Notes: generated by a model from the letters alone, not told the origin. A stretch of 64,000 bases of DNA from Marchantia polymorpha subsp. ruderalis (GCA_037833965.1 AP031351.1:6708501-6772500); one strand, 5' to 3'. Shown: positions 24,761 through 37,746, counted from the first letter of the stretch. Numbers and translations: made by a program.

Positions 24761-27540
24761 GTTCTCATCGATGGTGAGAAGCCTCCCGTGGAGTTAAGTG
24801 GCAGTGGTCCAGGGATAGAATCATAGATATCCTATGTCAGTTGCAGCAACTTGTGTATACTTTTTGTATATTTTGTTAGCAATCAATCTTCAATTGAGAG
24901 GATTTAAAAGAATTCATAATTAAACTATATTTTTTTGGATTTCTTGCCTTGTAATGAATGCGATCTACTGTGAGTACAATTCATCATATGAGTTAACGCA
25001 CATGGATTATTATATCTTTACGTCTTAGAAGCCTATCACATTCGTCCCATTTGATTTCTTGACTTACTATGGAACTATTCACAATTTATCTTCTTTTGAT
25101 ATATATGTTTATATCTATAAGTTTACATCTATCAGTCACTTTTTAGTAGATTCGTCGAATAAATATATGATATTTTATTTTAAAGAGAATTTTGGAGTAA
25201 AAAATTGAACATATAAAAATTACTGCAAACCAAAATCACATTGATACAAAATTGTACTAAAAAATAAATATTATCTATATAAATTCTATAAATTTAAGAT
25301 ATTATAAAAGTCATCCAAATTAGAGTTGATAAGACATAAGTACTTTTTTTATTCAAGATTTTTTTTATATGCTACTAACTATCCATACTTACTAGTTGCA
25401 AGTAACCTACTTGATATGATGATTTCATTCTTTAATTTATTACAAATAATCTAATTATCAAATAAAAAAATTATTAAATATCATATTTAATTTTATTAAT
25501 TTATTAAATTCCATTATTCAAAGCAAAAAATATTTATAAAAAATAGTAAATCTTCATATTATGTTAATTAAAATAATGTTCAACATTTCACCTCCTTCAA
25601 AATCCAAAATGAAGCATGTAATTTTATCAATGTTTTAAATAAAATAAAAATTATTTTATTTTAGGCGTAATCTATATTATTATAAATTTTTATTATGAAA
25701 AAAATCATTAATGAGTTGGAAAAATTTGAAAATTATGAACTTCAATTTTAATGTCAGGAATTTTCAAAAAAATTAATATAAAAGATATTAATAAATCATT
25801 GTATTTTTGTTTTTTTGTGTCTAACTAAAAAAATTGTATATTATCTTAAAATCATAAATTGAAAGTGCAATAAAAATTTATCTTATATTTAGTATTTTTT
25901 TATATATAGGAAAATATTGCACTATACACTATTGATTACAACATTCTTGTTCAATAAGATCGAAGATTTGGTAATTTTTAAAATTAGTCAAACAGCACTT
26001 TTTAGCTCACTTTAATCAAAATTGAAACAACAGTTGTAACTATATTTTTCATTTTGTCCAGATCTATATTATAAAACATCTGTTTGAAAAGATTAAAATG
26101 GAGGTGTATATTGTCTAGGATCTAAATTTATTTTTTCAAATTTCTTATTATTGTGTTTGTTTATTGTCAAATCTAAGTATTTGATTAAAATATTTTAATT
26201 TGCAAGAACCTCGGCGTAGCGCACACTCGGCTCTATGAATCATACGCAGCGACTTCATAGAAACTAATTGGAATCTACCAGGCAACTTTAAGAAATTATT
26301 CGACACCGTGAACCATGGCATTCTCTGCCACATCATGAAACGTAAGATCCGAGACAAAAAATGATGATTTTTAATACTAAAATTACGATCTGTATAGACA
26401 CATATTACGTATATGATACACAGAACAAAATAATTATAAAACATGAGGTTAACATTATTAATGATGATTAACATTTCAAATTAAGAAAAGATTCTATACA
26501 AGTTCTAATGTTGTAAACTTACACACACACAAGCACAACTTGAACATGTATAAGCACAACTCTTTGTAATATCCCCTTTAGATCTAACTCTTGTAGTATA
26601 GTAAACTCATGTATGAAGCAATACATTTTTTAATATACATTCATGATAATTTTTATATTAAAAAATAGAAGAAATTCACCCGATTGTTTTGTTGATAATG
26701 CTATTTAGTGCTTTCAAAGTTTATATTTGTTAACAAAATAATATGTGTTGTAGATTCAAAAATTATATTCATAATATTAAAATGCATGAGTCGAAAATCC
26801 ATTGCATCTATTTTTGATAATTATACTATCTAGTTTAGTTATCAAATACCAGTAAGATTTTTCAATATGAGTATGAAGGTCACAAGTTTACCTTTATGAT
26901 ATTCGATTCATAAGACATGCTGTAAGTTTAAACACAACTGTTGTATTTTGAACTCATTATGTGATATTGATACATATCCCGAAATTAATTCAAGTTACAA
27001 AAACTCCAAATTTATTAACAATAATATATGTATCACACAAACTCACAGGAAATTAATTTTGGAGTGAGTTTAGAAATTTCTTTAGTACTGAATCCTAAAA
27101 TAGTTAAGCAATACAAGATTCAATTGATCGGAATGTTTAGTAAAATTGTTGAAGAAAAATATGATAAGCACATTTGTGATATTAAAATCCGTGAGTCTGA
27201 TATTGTAAATTTATTTCAAAAAGTAATATTATTTTTATTCTGTTGAGAAATGAAAATCCAAATCTCATTTATATATAGGATGAGCTTACTAAAATAGATG
27301 CCAATCTTTGTAGTTTATCGTGTTTATTATTTGAATAAATATTTAAAAAAAACTCCACAATATATATCGTACATTGAAGATCATCACGTTAGATTATAAT
27401 AATTTTAGATAATTAAAATAATAATTGATAATTCTTTGAATGCTATATTGTTTGAAGAAAACTTTAGGCGACCAGATATAAAATAGATCCTCTAGTAGAT
27501 ATATTTCTTATTATGATACTATTCTGGCCTAGCCGCTTGT
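24761..27540. other. very AT-rich intergenic DNA
   Basis: No genes can be supported. One short GC-richer island at about 26200-26350 lies within a 108-residue minus-strand frame (26148-26474) whose middle (MPWFTVSNNFLKLPGRFQL) looks like real protein, but no family was recognised. Confidence 0.55.
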
Positions 27541-27580
27541 GACCGTTTCATTTTATCTTCCCGTCGTTATTGCAATTTAG

Positions 27581-27731
27581 TTGGCCCCTTCATGAAATCT
27601 TAATTTGAAATTCGAATCTATTTATAAAAGTAGGTTCATCCTGTTTGCTATTTCCTTGGCCCCTCGGCCATGGAGTCTTAATTTGAAATTCGAAGCTGTT
27701 TTTAAAAGTAGGTTCCTATCCTCGCGTTCCT
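27581..27731 (+). repeat. imperfect tandem duplication, about 75-bp units
   Basis: TTGGCCCCT starts each unit (27581 and 27656), and both carry a CTTAATTTGAAATTCGAA block and AAAAGTAGGTTC. The units differ by several substitutions and small indels. It lies at the boundary between AT-rich intergenic DNA and the upstream region of the RING gene. Confidence 0.85.
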
Positions 27732-27839
27732 GCCATGACGATATCTGTTTGCACGATCGGAGTCTACCGTGTACAGTCGGTATCAGGTCTGTGGAAACCC
27801 GTTGGGATATTGGTGGGATGAAAGGAGATGGAAAAGTCT

Positions 27840-28919
27840 TTTAACTCCGGGGTGGAATCACTGACGGTTAGATGGATCGGACGAAATGACGGACGGCGTC
27901 GACGGAGGGGAAGAAAAAGTTACAGAGAGTACGACAGGAAGATAACTGGCCGCCTTTCGGGTGACTACGAACTTGCGGACGGCGATGACGTCCGTAAGGT
28001 TCGAGAGACGAGACGACTGCCCCACGCAATGATTCAAGTTAATCGGGAAAGCGACGGAGAGGAGGAAGTAATTCTCAAATGCCGGGGCCGGGGCGGGCCG
28101 GGCAGGGGACGGGAGGGCAGCGTGCGCCTGCTGGGCAGTGCTGGCTGTCTGGCCTGTCGTCGATCTGGGGCATGGCGCGGGAGGTGGTAGGGCCCGCCTC
28201 GTCGATTGCCATCTTCTCTCGCAGTTCGTCGTCCTTGCGCACGGCTCTGCTGCTAGTGCTATGCGCTGCGCTCGGCCTCTCCCTTCACCCCTCCCTCGCT
28301 CCCTCGCTCCCTCTGTTCCCTCGGGAGCCCTACCTCTTTCATGTCCTCGCGGAGCTTCTCCTCTTTCTTCCCTCCGCTTCCAGCCCCGACACCATGGTGT
28401 GCTTGCTTTCCTTTCCGTGTGCGTGTGTGATTGATCGTTCTCGCGTCCTCGTCGTCCAGTGCCGTGCTCGCTGCTCCAGTGCTCGTCTCTGCACGTACGT
28501 CGCCTGAATCCTGTGTCCGAGGAGAAGCCCATCAGCGCAATCTCTTCGTTCGACGAAACGGAGGGAGATGGCGGGTCCGTGGAAAGTGTTTTTGCGGTTT
28601 AATGAAACTCTCGGGGCTACTCTGTTACATGCGGATGTAGCCAAATGGAGTTAAAGGTATCGAGCGATCGAAGGTGGAATTAGCAAGAGAGCCAAGAAAA
28701 GGTCGTACGACCCAGCCACGCACGTGGGAGCTCTCTGCGGCGTGTACTGTAATTCTAGTTGCAGAGGGGATTACTTCTTGAGCTTTCTTCTACATTTCGC
28801 CTTCTTCGGGTGCAGGGGGGAAGTTGGGGCTTCCGGAGGCCGAGTCCATTGAGTTGTTAAAATTCGCATCGCAATCTCCTAGCTTGGTTGCACACAGGAT
28901 TCGATTGCGAACAGGCGAA
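27840..28919 (+). promoter_or_regulatory. RING gene 5' region: GC-rich promoter / 5' UTR, possible leader intron
   Basis: This GC- and pyrimidine-rich stretch directly precedes the RING start codon. Overlapping long frames on both strands (27858-28532, 28079-28507) are low-complexity Arg/Pro/Ala/Ser strings and look like composition artefacts. A polypyrimidine run ending in GGTGCAG at about 28800-28816 resembles a splice acceptor, so a 5'-UTR intron with a first exon in the C/T-rich block near 28250-28500 is plausible. The transcription start is not determinable by eye. Confidence 0.5.
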
Positions 28920-31900
28920 ATGGGATCCAGCAGTAGCCGACACGCTGCGGATGCTACTGAGCGACGGGATCGGGGAGACTACCCCGCTGCCAGAAGAGAC
29001 AGTAGTGCGGGTGGCCTTAATTTTACCGGTGCTTTGGACCGATGCACCTCTGAGGTTTGTTCGCAGTGCCTTTGTTATGAGCCTGATGTCTGTCTTGAGT
29101 ATGATCAATTTGGCCAGTTACCAGCGGTGGTTATGTGCTTCTTTTGTGATACTCATCAACGTGACAAAAGGGGCCCCTTTTCAGTCATCAGTGGCCAGAA
29201 GCAGTCTCACATGCTAGTATATGCTGTTTAAGCGTGCTCTTACAAACACCTCTTCTACATCGTCGACAGCGGTTGCTATTTGAAAGGTTACCGGGTTCCT
29301 TAACAAGTCATAGTCATATTTACAGACCCGTCGATAGCCCGCAACTGAAAGCAACTCTCGGTTGGATACTCCTGACAGTATTTCTAAAGTCTTCCTGGAA
29401 TCGTGACCTTAGTCTACGTTACGCAAGTAATTAGAAAGTGGTAACGCTACCTGGATGTGATATGCCTCTTTTCTCTGTCAGCTGGGTCTTTCTTGCACAG
29501 TGTTCTATGGTGTTTCTTTTTGGACTATTTTCGAGACGTAAGTTTCAACGATGGTTCTATGAGCAGGAAGAATCTTTGTGGTCCTTCTGCCCGAGTGTCT
29601 GATCGTTACTTTGGTGCCGGGTTACGACATAAGTCTGGTAGTTCCTTTCCACATGTAGTCTTACAGTTGATCCTCTTACGTTCAGTCAATCCGAAGGCTG
29701 CAGCATGTTTCGTATTGAAGGTGACCCTTGTAATTTAGAGATTCTCATGCGGGTGAGAATGTCTGCGTTCTCTATGGCAGAAGCTTGCTCTTGCACGGCT
29801 TGCTCATGGCGAGGAGTTTAGGCTTAATCCCAAGAATTATTGTGAAATTATGCGAAGCTGCTCCACGGTCAACAATTGGAGACTTCTGCCTACAGTATAC
29901 GCGAAATTGATGGGGTCGAGCTTGTAAAAGAAAAGGGTTCTCTCCTCACTGCCTCGTTTTGATCTCGAAGAAAACTCCTGAACCTCCTGAAGAAAATTTC
30001 GGACATACTTTTGAGGAAGGAAGTAGCGATATACGTCGAGTTTTCAGAGAATATACTGATACCGGCGGCTTGCGGCTGTTTATGTCACCCCTTCACTTTC
30101 CAGCCTCAGGACCTCTCTTGGGCCGTGTCTCTGACCCGGAGAACGGATTGTATTCCTTTTTCTTTCCAGGGCGAACTATCTTGTGAATCTGTGTATCCGT
30201 TCACGGAAACTAGGTGTCTTGATTCTCAAGAAGGCAGTAGCTGTCTATCTTTGATTGTATTCTTACAAAAGACATGAACCTACGGATTCAGGATTTTGAA
30301 GCCTGTAGTCATTTCACCCCACCACCTCAGCAAGCCACTTTTACTTCAACGTTCTGGGTAAATGTAGTTCGAAATTGTATTCATGAGACGTAGCTGTGTT
30401 CAGTAACGAGTCATCTATGATAAGAAGTTTGATTTCGGCGACGAGATTTATGGACTCACTCTGTTCTCCGTTTCTTTTGAGTTTGAGTACTCGGTGAGAG
30501 TTTTGTTGGGTGAAACTAGAAACATTATGATGAGTTCGAATTCGGAGTTTTCTAGTTTATTGAATTGATAAGTGCTTTTGGGCAGTCTCAACCTCGGAGG
30601 GAGTCTCAGCGTCGAATTCGTAGTGGACTCAGATCTGCGAGACAACCAGAAGTTCCCGCCTTTATTCCACTTGCAAGCACATCGAGCGGATCAGGTACAC
30701 TAAAAAACAGTTCTTCTAGTGGAGAATTAACATCCTTGGAAAACCCCGCAGTAGATCAGCTCGCCTCTACTGTGTCAGCATCCGAGGGCAGCAGTAGCAG
30801 AACAGCACCGACCACTCATTATGGTGCACAAGTTGAAATCACGAGGGCTCTCGAATCTGCAGGGGCTAGTGCGGTTTTGGTGGTTGAAGCTTTTCCGAGT
30901 GAAGTTTCGGAGACTCCTTCTGCAGGTATTGTAGAAGGTGGACATGCTAGAAACACTGGAGGGTTGGACTCGCACAACCTGTGGTTGGAAGGCCATCCTC
31001 CTTGGAATTCAAGATTCAGTTCACCATTAGGAAGTAGTGCATCTGAGACTCCTAGCTTGATAGGCCAAAATCTGCAGGCCGTATGTGAAACTACTCTACA
31101 ACAGCATCGTGTAAACGAAATGCAAGAACGACTTCGAAGATATGCTGGATTTCCACCCTCGTCTTTTGATTATTACGACCTAGAAAGGAGGGGCATGCTT
31201 TCTGCAGAATCATCTGGCGCGCAAGATCACAGAACAGAAAGCAACCTCGAAACTGGGGATGCCAGCTCATCCGTTTCAGGGAGCGAAAGGGATGAGTTTC
31301 CATTCCGGACACCGGCTTCTTTACAAGCTTGGGAGATAACAGAAGAAGGCAGGCTAATAGAATACAGACGCTCCGTTTACACAAATTCTGAATCTTGGGG
31401 TGACAGACACTTGGCGTTCCATAGGTCTGAACTCCATAGCGGATCCACTGAGCGTTCCAGCACACCCCCTGGGCCTAGCTCAAACCCCATATCTACTGCA
31501 GGCAGAGAATCTCGACGAAACGGTGGAAGGAGGTTGTGGGATGCCTTGACAAGAGCAGCCTCTCATCGTCGAACTTCTACACCTATGACCGCCCCTACAT
31601 CTGAGAGCGTCATCGAGAGCTGGATGCAGAACGAAGATGATCACATCGATTTTGGTGGGTTTCAAAGCAGGAGTCTCGATCTAGAGGAAAGGAGGAGACG
31701 GGTCAGGTCACAGGTGAGTTTTAGGACTTGTGAACATGTCTGATGTTTCTCGCACCCGTCAGGTCCTTTTATTGAATTTGTTTTTCGGTGAAAATGTGTC
31801 ATGTCTTTACTTTTGCCGTCTTAACTCTTGACAACGAGTATTTTGTAGCATAGATCTGTCCGCTTGTCAACCTTCGTCCTTCCATGTATATCCTGGATAG

Positions 31901-33350
31901 AGTGCTTAATCTTACGGTTTTCACTTTTTAGTAGACCGAAAATTATTTACTGCGAAGGTTAGCAGTTTTTTACAAACCTCAGATTGGAAGTCGAATCTTT
32001 ACCGAGACGGACTTTAACGTTGTAGGCAATTTACTTCCGCTTTCTGTTCTGAACCTCAAGACTGTCAAAAATCCTCTAGGACCACATCTCTGCTCCATGT
32101 CTGAACATGAATGTGACTTTTTGTATGATTATACAATCTGCTTGGAGTCCCTGTTCTTGCAGTTAAAAGAAAAAGGTCTCATATTGAGTAAATTGCCGCA
32201 GTAGGCACTGAGTATTGACGAACTTTGAACCTTGTACGATATCGTCAGGTCTGGGCTCTACAGTTACTTAGTAATGGGCTGGAGGGAATGCCTGGTTTCA
32301 CCCGTCCTTGTGTCTCTGGAGGACACCATCATGGTCATTGTTCTTGCGATGTGCATGGGGGTGCTGGTGAAGACACGAGTACCAGGGCGAGCATATCTCG
32401 GATCATAATGCTTGCTGAAGCGTTGTTCGAGGTATATGTTTTTCCATCTGCCGTCCATGCCTTAATGCAGATCTTGGACTTAGTCTAGGATCCTGCTATG
32501 TAATTCATGACGTGTCTTGTCGGTTACAGTCGGATGTGTAGTCTATCTTCCTTTAGCGAAAGTTTGACGATTTGCAAATGGATTGTTAATCGCTCACCAG
32601 TTTTTAACTTGGAATCACTGAAGGTGTTGGACGAAATTCATCGCCAGTCTATTGCTCTATCAAGAACTTCAGTACCAATTGCATCACTACCCGCCCCCGA
32701 TACAGTTGTCAATGCGATTCCAACCCGAAAAATTTCAAAGAAACTGCGTGAAGAAGCAACCCAGTAAGTGATCTTTCTTTGAAGCCGTGACTATTTTGTG
32801 GACACATCTTCCGCACCCGCAAGGAATAATGGGTTACAATAGAGAATAAAACCCTAATCGATACAATTATTGTTCGTTGTGTATCAAGTTTGCTTCTGTT
32901 TGCATCACTAACTCTGTGCTCGGAACAGGTGTAATATTTGTCTTGTGGAGTATGAAGAAGGCGACAACGTGAGAGTTTTGCCTTGCCATCACGAGTATCA
33001 CGTAGCTTGCGTTGACAAATGGCTCAAAGAAGTCCACAGGTATTTATCTCATCCTAAGAACATTGTTGTTACCATGGTCTTTTTGGGTCTCCAATTGTTC
33101 TCGGAAACCTTACTTATTCTCGTAGGAATGACCGTTCAGACTTCCGCTCAGCCGTTTTGCATGTATCGCCTGTCCATGTTAGTCTTCAGTGGTCATGGAA
33201 ACTTAAATTTTCGATAGGATTCTTCAGTTGCGGTCGCTCGAACAGGTTTAGGGTCATCTCATCTTGTTAACATATTGACCTTATCTTTTGTGCAGGGTAT
33301 GCCCACTGTGTCGAGGCAACGTCTGTGAGGCCAACTCTGTGGCCCTCTAA
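28920..33350 (+). CDS. RING-H2 E3 ubiquitin ligase with N-myristoylation signal, six exons
   Basis: Proposed exons: 28920-29054, 30586-31713, 32249-32431, 32624-32763, 32929-33039 and 33296-33350 (TAA). Together they encode 583 residues with every phase consistent. The N-terminus MGSSSSR fits the N-myristoylation consensus, suggesting membrane attachment. The middle (about residues 46-420) is long, Ser-rich and low-complexity. The family block [24 protein letters not shown] spans two exons. The C-terminal RING-H2 runs CNIC...[16 protein letters not shown]...VCPLC, with all zinc ligands present, so E2 binding and ubiquitin transfer are expected. The block order matches plant RLIM/RNF-like ligases. 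Exons 2-6 are secure. The first exon and the 1.5-kb first intron are inferred from the start signal, the phase and the acceptor at 30585; extra small exons inside that intron are possible. Confidence 0.82.
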
Positions 33351-34953
33351 AGTGAAAGACGAGCAGTGATGCGTCCAAGTATTGAAGAAATAGATGGCTA
33401 GAACTTCCATCGATCCTCTAGTCCCCAAGTTCAAAGTTATCGACCTTGCTCAGCCCACTTTTAGAACCCACCCATACAGGCAGCTGTCCTAAAGTTTAGT
33501 GGTCCTCCTTTTGTTTTACGCAGCACTTGTCATTTGTACTATAGTCTAATAACTTACCCAGTTGCTACCTGAGATGTGAATTTGTACATTCAAGCCAGTC
33601 TTCGATAGAGCTGACGATATTGATTTGTTGCTTAAGACGTGAAATTGTACAGTCGAGCCTGTCGTTGTGATAGATCTTAAGCGACTGGTCATCCTCCTGC
33701 ACACAGTGCGAGTAATCTTCGTACTTTTCTGGCCCTTCAATGCAGCGAACTTTTGCTGTTAGCTATTGTTGAAATATCCCCCGCATAGCAAGGGGTTTCA
33801 GCTAAGTATTCGGCGTTGCTGTTGTAAGCGCCTTCTCATGGAACCATATAATCCATCTGACTCTTACTGGATTCGTTCTCTACTAGAATTTTGTTATTCA
33901 GTGAGGAAACTCTCGTCTTGTGTTTAAGTAAATCCTCCTGCACTTCAGCGTTTGGAGTATGCCTCACTGAAGTTGGACATGTACTGCGTTTTAGAAATGT
34001 TGAAAAGCATGTGCGAAAATGAGCGCAGTTTTTTCGCATGTTGTGGCGATTCAAGTTGTCGACCCATCTGCATTTTTTGGTTAGATATCACAATCAGCAG
34101 AGACTTGACTTCTTGTCCCACGGTATCGTGTCAATAAATAACGCTTAGTGCCTGAGGTGCTTTGCTTGATGACGGTTGAAATTAAATGTAATTAGATGGT
34201 TGTTATGGTGGAGGTGTTTTGAACCAGTTGAAGATCAGCGGTCTCTTTATCTCTGATCGCGGTGTATTTAAAACCAGCTTGAATTTAACATGAACATTGT
34301 TGCAAGACGCCTCCTGAGGTAGCGATTTATGTCCAGTTCTCAAATTGTGACGCACGAAGGAAAATACTGCCGCAGGTATTTTTTTGTGTTTTCTTCCGAA
34401 TCAAGGGAGTACAAGGTTCCAATATAATCCCGTAATCTTTTGAAGGGCCCTGCCATTATGGATGTGTACACCGTGGAAGAGTTCGGTACAGGATCTTAGA
34501 CGCGTATGAATTGTAGCAAATCACCGAACACTTGATTCAATGGGGTGGGCGTTGTAAGAAGACGTCGTAAACGCTCGGAAGAAGTAAGAGCCATCCCTTG
34601 GTTCTCCTCAAGTGCACTCCATGCTTGATTTCAAAAGCCCTTCGCGGCCACGCTTGTATATAACTCGTAACGATATGAGTACACGAATCTAGTTGATACA
34701 GTCGTGTAGGTAACCAGCCTCATATCATTTTTTCGAACTGAGCTAATAACAGCCAATCGTCTCATTTGCTCATGTAATTTCTGTGCATATGTTGTACAGA
34801 TACATCCACGCGTTCATCACAATTTGCTACACGAATTGAGGATTATAGACAGAGTAAACCTATATCTCTCGCCGTATCATGCTAGATAACATGCTTTTTC
34901 ATCATGTACCCTAGTAGTAAAAATAACATTGTAGGGCCTCGCATCAGTGCACA
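33351..34953 (+). other. RING gene 3' UTR and downstream flank
   Basis: No gene seen. The open frames are short. A polyadenylation-like AATAAA at 34133-34138 could mark the end of the transcript. After it the DNA carries no feature I can name. Confidence 0.45.
34133..34138 (+). terminator. possible polyadenylation signal of the RING gene
   Basis: AATAAA about 780 bp downstream of the stop codon. Plant signals are degenerate and other sites are possible. Confidence 0.25.
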
Positions 34954-35565
34954 GTGTCAGCCATATTTATCAGCCTAAGTCTAAAGATGAGTCGCAAACA
35001 GTTGACGATGATGTGTAGAACAACTCCAAGATGCAAAGTATCTAATCAAAATGCTTTTGGAATTTCATCTCAACGATACATAAATAGTGCGGATATTTCA
35101 GATGACAAGCAGACGGAGATGGTAAAAAATATCGGTCGTTATAAAAAATGGGGAGTCATGTATACTTCTAATTATGAAACTCTCAAGCTTCATAGTGTTT
35201 GAATTCTAGAGACTGTAAGATATTTTGAAGAGGAATATTCAACGGTCTGAGACGCTGAGGGAATGTTTCATTGGTTAAATGAAACATCAATCGTGAGAGA
35301 AATAAGTAACCCTTTCAGAACGATCTTAGAACTCTCAAAAACTCTTACATTGATGTTTGTTCCTGATATTATCAAAATCGTTTTTGATATTAATGATAAG
35401 GTCACCAAGCCCCATCTTTCGGAAGTTCAGGAATACAAGGCCATGCAATTTCTCTTATCAAATTCACTGTCTACACTAGGCGCTCGAAAGAGAGATGATG
35501 TGCGTTAAATAGACCTTCCGGATTTCAAGAAGCTCGGAAGAAAGTCAGGCTAGAGAGCAAGAACT
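34954..35565 (+). pseudogene. unrecognised decayed protein-coding stretch
   Basis: One reading frame stays protein-like for about 610 bp and is interrupted only by stops at 35200-35202, near 35250, at 35506-35508 and near 35550. Legible blocks include KQTEMVKNIGRYKKWGVMYT, MFHWLNETSIVREISNPF, FDINDKVTKPHLSEVQEYK and IDLPDFKKLGRKSG. After a frameshift, YVQHHMRDTDHIIDIYKFF continues to about 35690. Amino-acid usage is normal for a soluble, mixed alpha/beta protein and quite unlike the shadow frames nearby. I recognise no domain. It could be a dead host gene, a gene fragment carried by an element, or transferred DNA. Confidence 0.45.
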
Positions 35566-36224
35566 TAAATATAAATATGTACAACATCACATGCGTGACA
35601 CTGATCACATCATTGACATCTACAAGTTTTTTAGTATTTACGATAAGGGTTTTGAAAGGTATCAAATTACACCTGCTATGAGGGTATGGTGATTGATTTG
35701 AAATGTCTACGTCATGGTCTCAAAAATACTTGTTCGAGCATATGGATGGCTTCGTACATGTTTTGGTTCAAATTCTTCTAAAAGTGGGGGAAAAGGAACA
35801 AATATGATCTTGCAAATGATGTATGATGTGTAAGCATTCAATTTCAACTTGAACTTGTGGGAAATGCAGATCAGGCTGGATACAATATGTTTAAGTTGGC
35901 AAGGATACAATATCATGCCAGCCATGTCCTCTTAAGATTGCGACCTTCGGTACAGAAGCTGTAACTCAGAGAAGGAGCACAAGCCGCCTCCAATGTTGAT
36001 AGTAGCAGTCAGGTGCAAACTACTTTCGCCATGATGGTATCTTGATGGAACTTCGGAGGATATGATGTTTGCCCGCAGTGAGGTCCGTCACAGCGTGCTG
36101 CTCTAAACCATCCTACATACAACAAAGAAAGCACAGAAGGAATACAATAAAATATTGGAAAATCACTCTTCGTATGGTAGAACTCGATTACTTCATCATC
36201 ATGACGTTGTACCAATAGTCAAGA

Positions 36225-36389
36225 ATGAGTTTCTATGGTGGCTGGTACAAGGTAGCGCATTATATGACATCTGGGCGTAGGTTCATTTCCCAAGCAGAAG
36301 CAGATATTTGGAGGATTAATGTGATCGGTTCTGATGGACAGGCCGCATACTTCACTGTGTCAAACATTCGTCTCATTTCAGGGACGTGA
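36225..36389 (+). other. short protein-like open frame (54 codons)
   Basis: Starts at an ATG and reads MSFYGGWYKVAHYMTSGRRF, then a DIWRINVIGSDGQAAYFTV block, ending at TGA 36387-36389. The composition, rich in aromatic and beta-strand-forming residues, is that of a genuine C-terminal domain. A stop lies just upstream in frame. It may be the last exon or remnant of the decayed coding stretch at 34954-35690, but no splice link could be established. No family recognised. Confidence 0.3.
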
Positions 36390-37430
36390 TTTCGAGCAAA
36401 GTTCGAGTTTTAGACGGAGGTACATAGAATGAAGTTGCAACATGTGAGTGATGGTTAAAATGAATAAAAAAAGTAAATAATTTTACTATTTTTGTGACCA
36501 ATAGTTTTTCATCGTTTTATAGAATATAAAATATTCGTGTTTTACATATGATAATAAGAACATACTTGTCATAAATAAAATTTAAAAAAAAACTATATGT
36601 ATTTGTGAAATGACCATTTTCGTTGTTATAATTAAGAAAATAAATAAACTTTTATACACTCATGAGATTCTCATATTTTTTTAGAGTATATTGTTTCATC
36701 TTGATAATTCAAATAAATTTACAACTTAGTTCTCACTATGAAATGTTTAGAATACATTTTGGGAGTATTGAGAATATTCGCATTATTCTAGGCCCCTTCT
36801 TCTTATTTGGTTTTTTTTTCTTTCATGATATCAAGGAAGCGCGATCCCGTCTCCGTCGTCTGACATTCCATCTTCACACGACACTGTATAGCGTGGAGCC
36901 CCGGAAACCGAGCGAGATGCTTTGGGCGAACATTGTTCTTGAATCTACGAGAATGGCGGATTTGTGTTGCGGTGGTACAACAATCATCAGCAGATATTCA
37001 GCGACTTGGCTACAATTCGAATGTTGGCGAATATCATGGGCAATAGTGAGGTCTATGTAGAGAGGACAGCACTACTTGATCGTGCGTGCGTCGACTGTGG
37101 GTGTCTGATATCCATCTGCAGCGCAAGGTTGCATGATGATGATGACGATGTCGTGATTATACTTCTATGCAATGCCTTGTTCCTTCTCTAGATCCAGATC
37201 TTCTGGATTCCTGCAGATGCATGCATTGCAATCATGATTACTGACTGACTGCATGAAAGTACGCTCGACGTGGCGATTAGTAGTACTCTTTAACCCAAAT
37301 TTGGCACCGAATTTTCAGCTTTGTCGATGAAAGAATTCTCCGCCAGCTTCTAAAACCTCGTGGATACAGCTGGAGAGCATTGCTTACCATCCCATGGGAC
37401 TGGCTTGTCTGCAGCATCGAATGCCCTCCT
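36390..37430. other. unassigned DNA, AT-rich then moderate GC
   Basis: AT-rich to about 36830, then a moderate-GC block to 37200 with a frame at 36964-37191 (RWYNNHQQIFSDLATIRMLA) that reads like protein but matches nothing I know. A 7-bp stem, ATCCAGA/TCTGGAT, lies at 37192-37208. Confidence 0.35.
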
Positions 37431-37477
37431 CGAATTACGCGAATGGACTTTGCCGCAAAGTCCATTCGCGTAATTCG
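37431..37477. repeat. perfect 22-bp hairpin with 3-nt loop
   Basis: Arms 37431-37452 and 37456-37477 are exact reverse complements around the loop CCG. Each arm begins or ends with the CGAATTACGCGAATGGAC core. Mismatch-free preservation next to decayed repeat DNA means it is either recent or maintained. Confidence 0.95.
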
Positions 37478-37746
37478 AATTGCCCCAACCTTTGCCCCTC
37501 CTCTTTCATTTCATGGTAACAACTCTTTTTTTTAGGTCCCTCACACTCCACATCTACAGCAGGTTAGAAGTTTTGGCAACACAAATCACACCTTATGATG
37601 AAATTCTTTGATGGAGTCTTACCACACTCTTTGCTATATAGCTTGGCCCTCTTCTTCTTTTCTTATAATATGATGGGAGTAGTGCAGCTGGAAAATTCCT
37701 CAACCGCTGGTTACACTCGTCTTTCTTTTCTTTCTGCTTAGTAGAA

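Noticed and set aside
27858-28532. 224-residue minus-strand frame and overlapping 142- and 98-residue plus-strand frames
   Set aside because: Arg/Pro/Ala/Ser-rich low-complexity translations on both strands of a GC-rich leader region; no domain and no splice logic.
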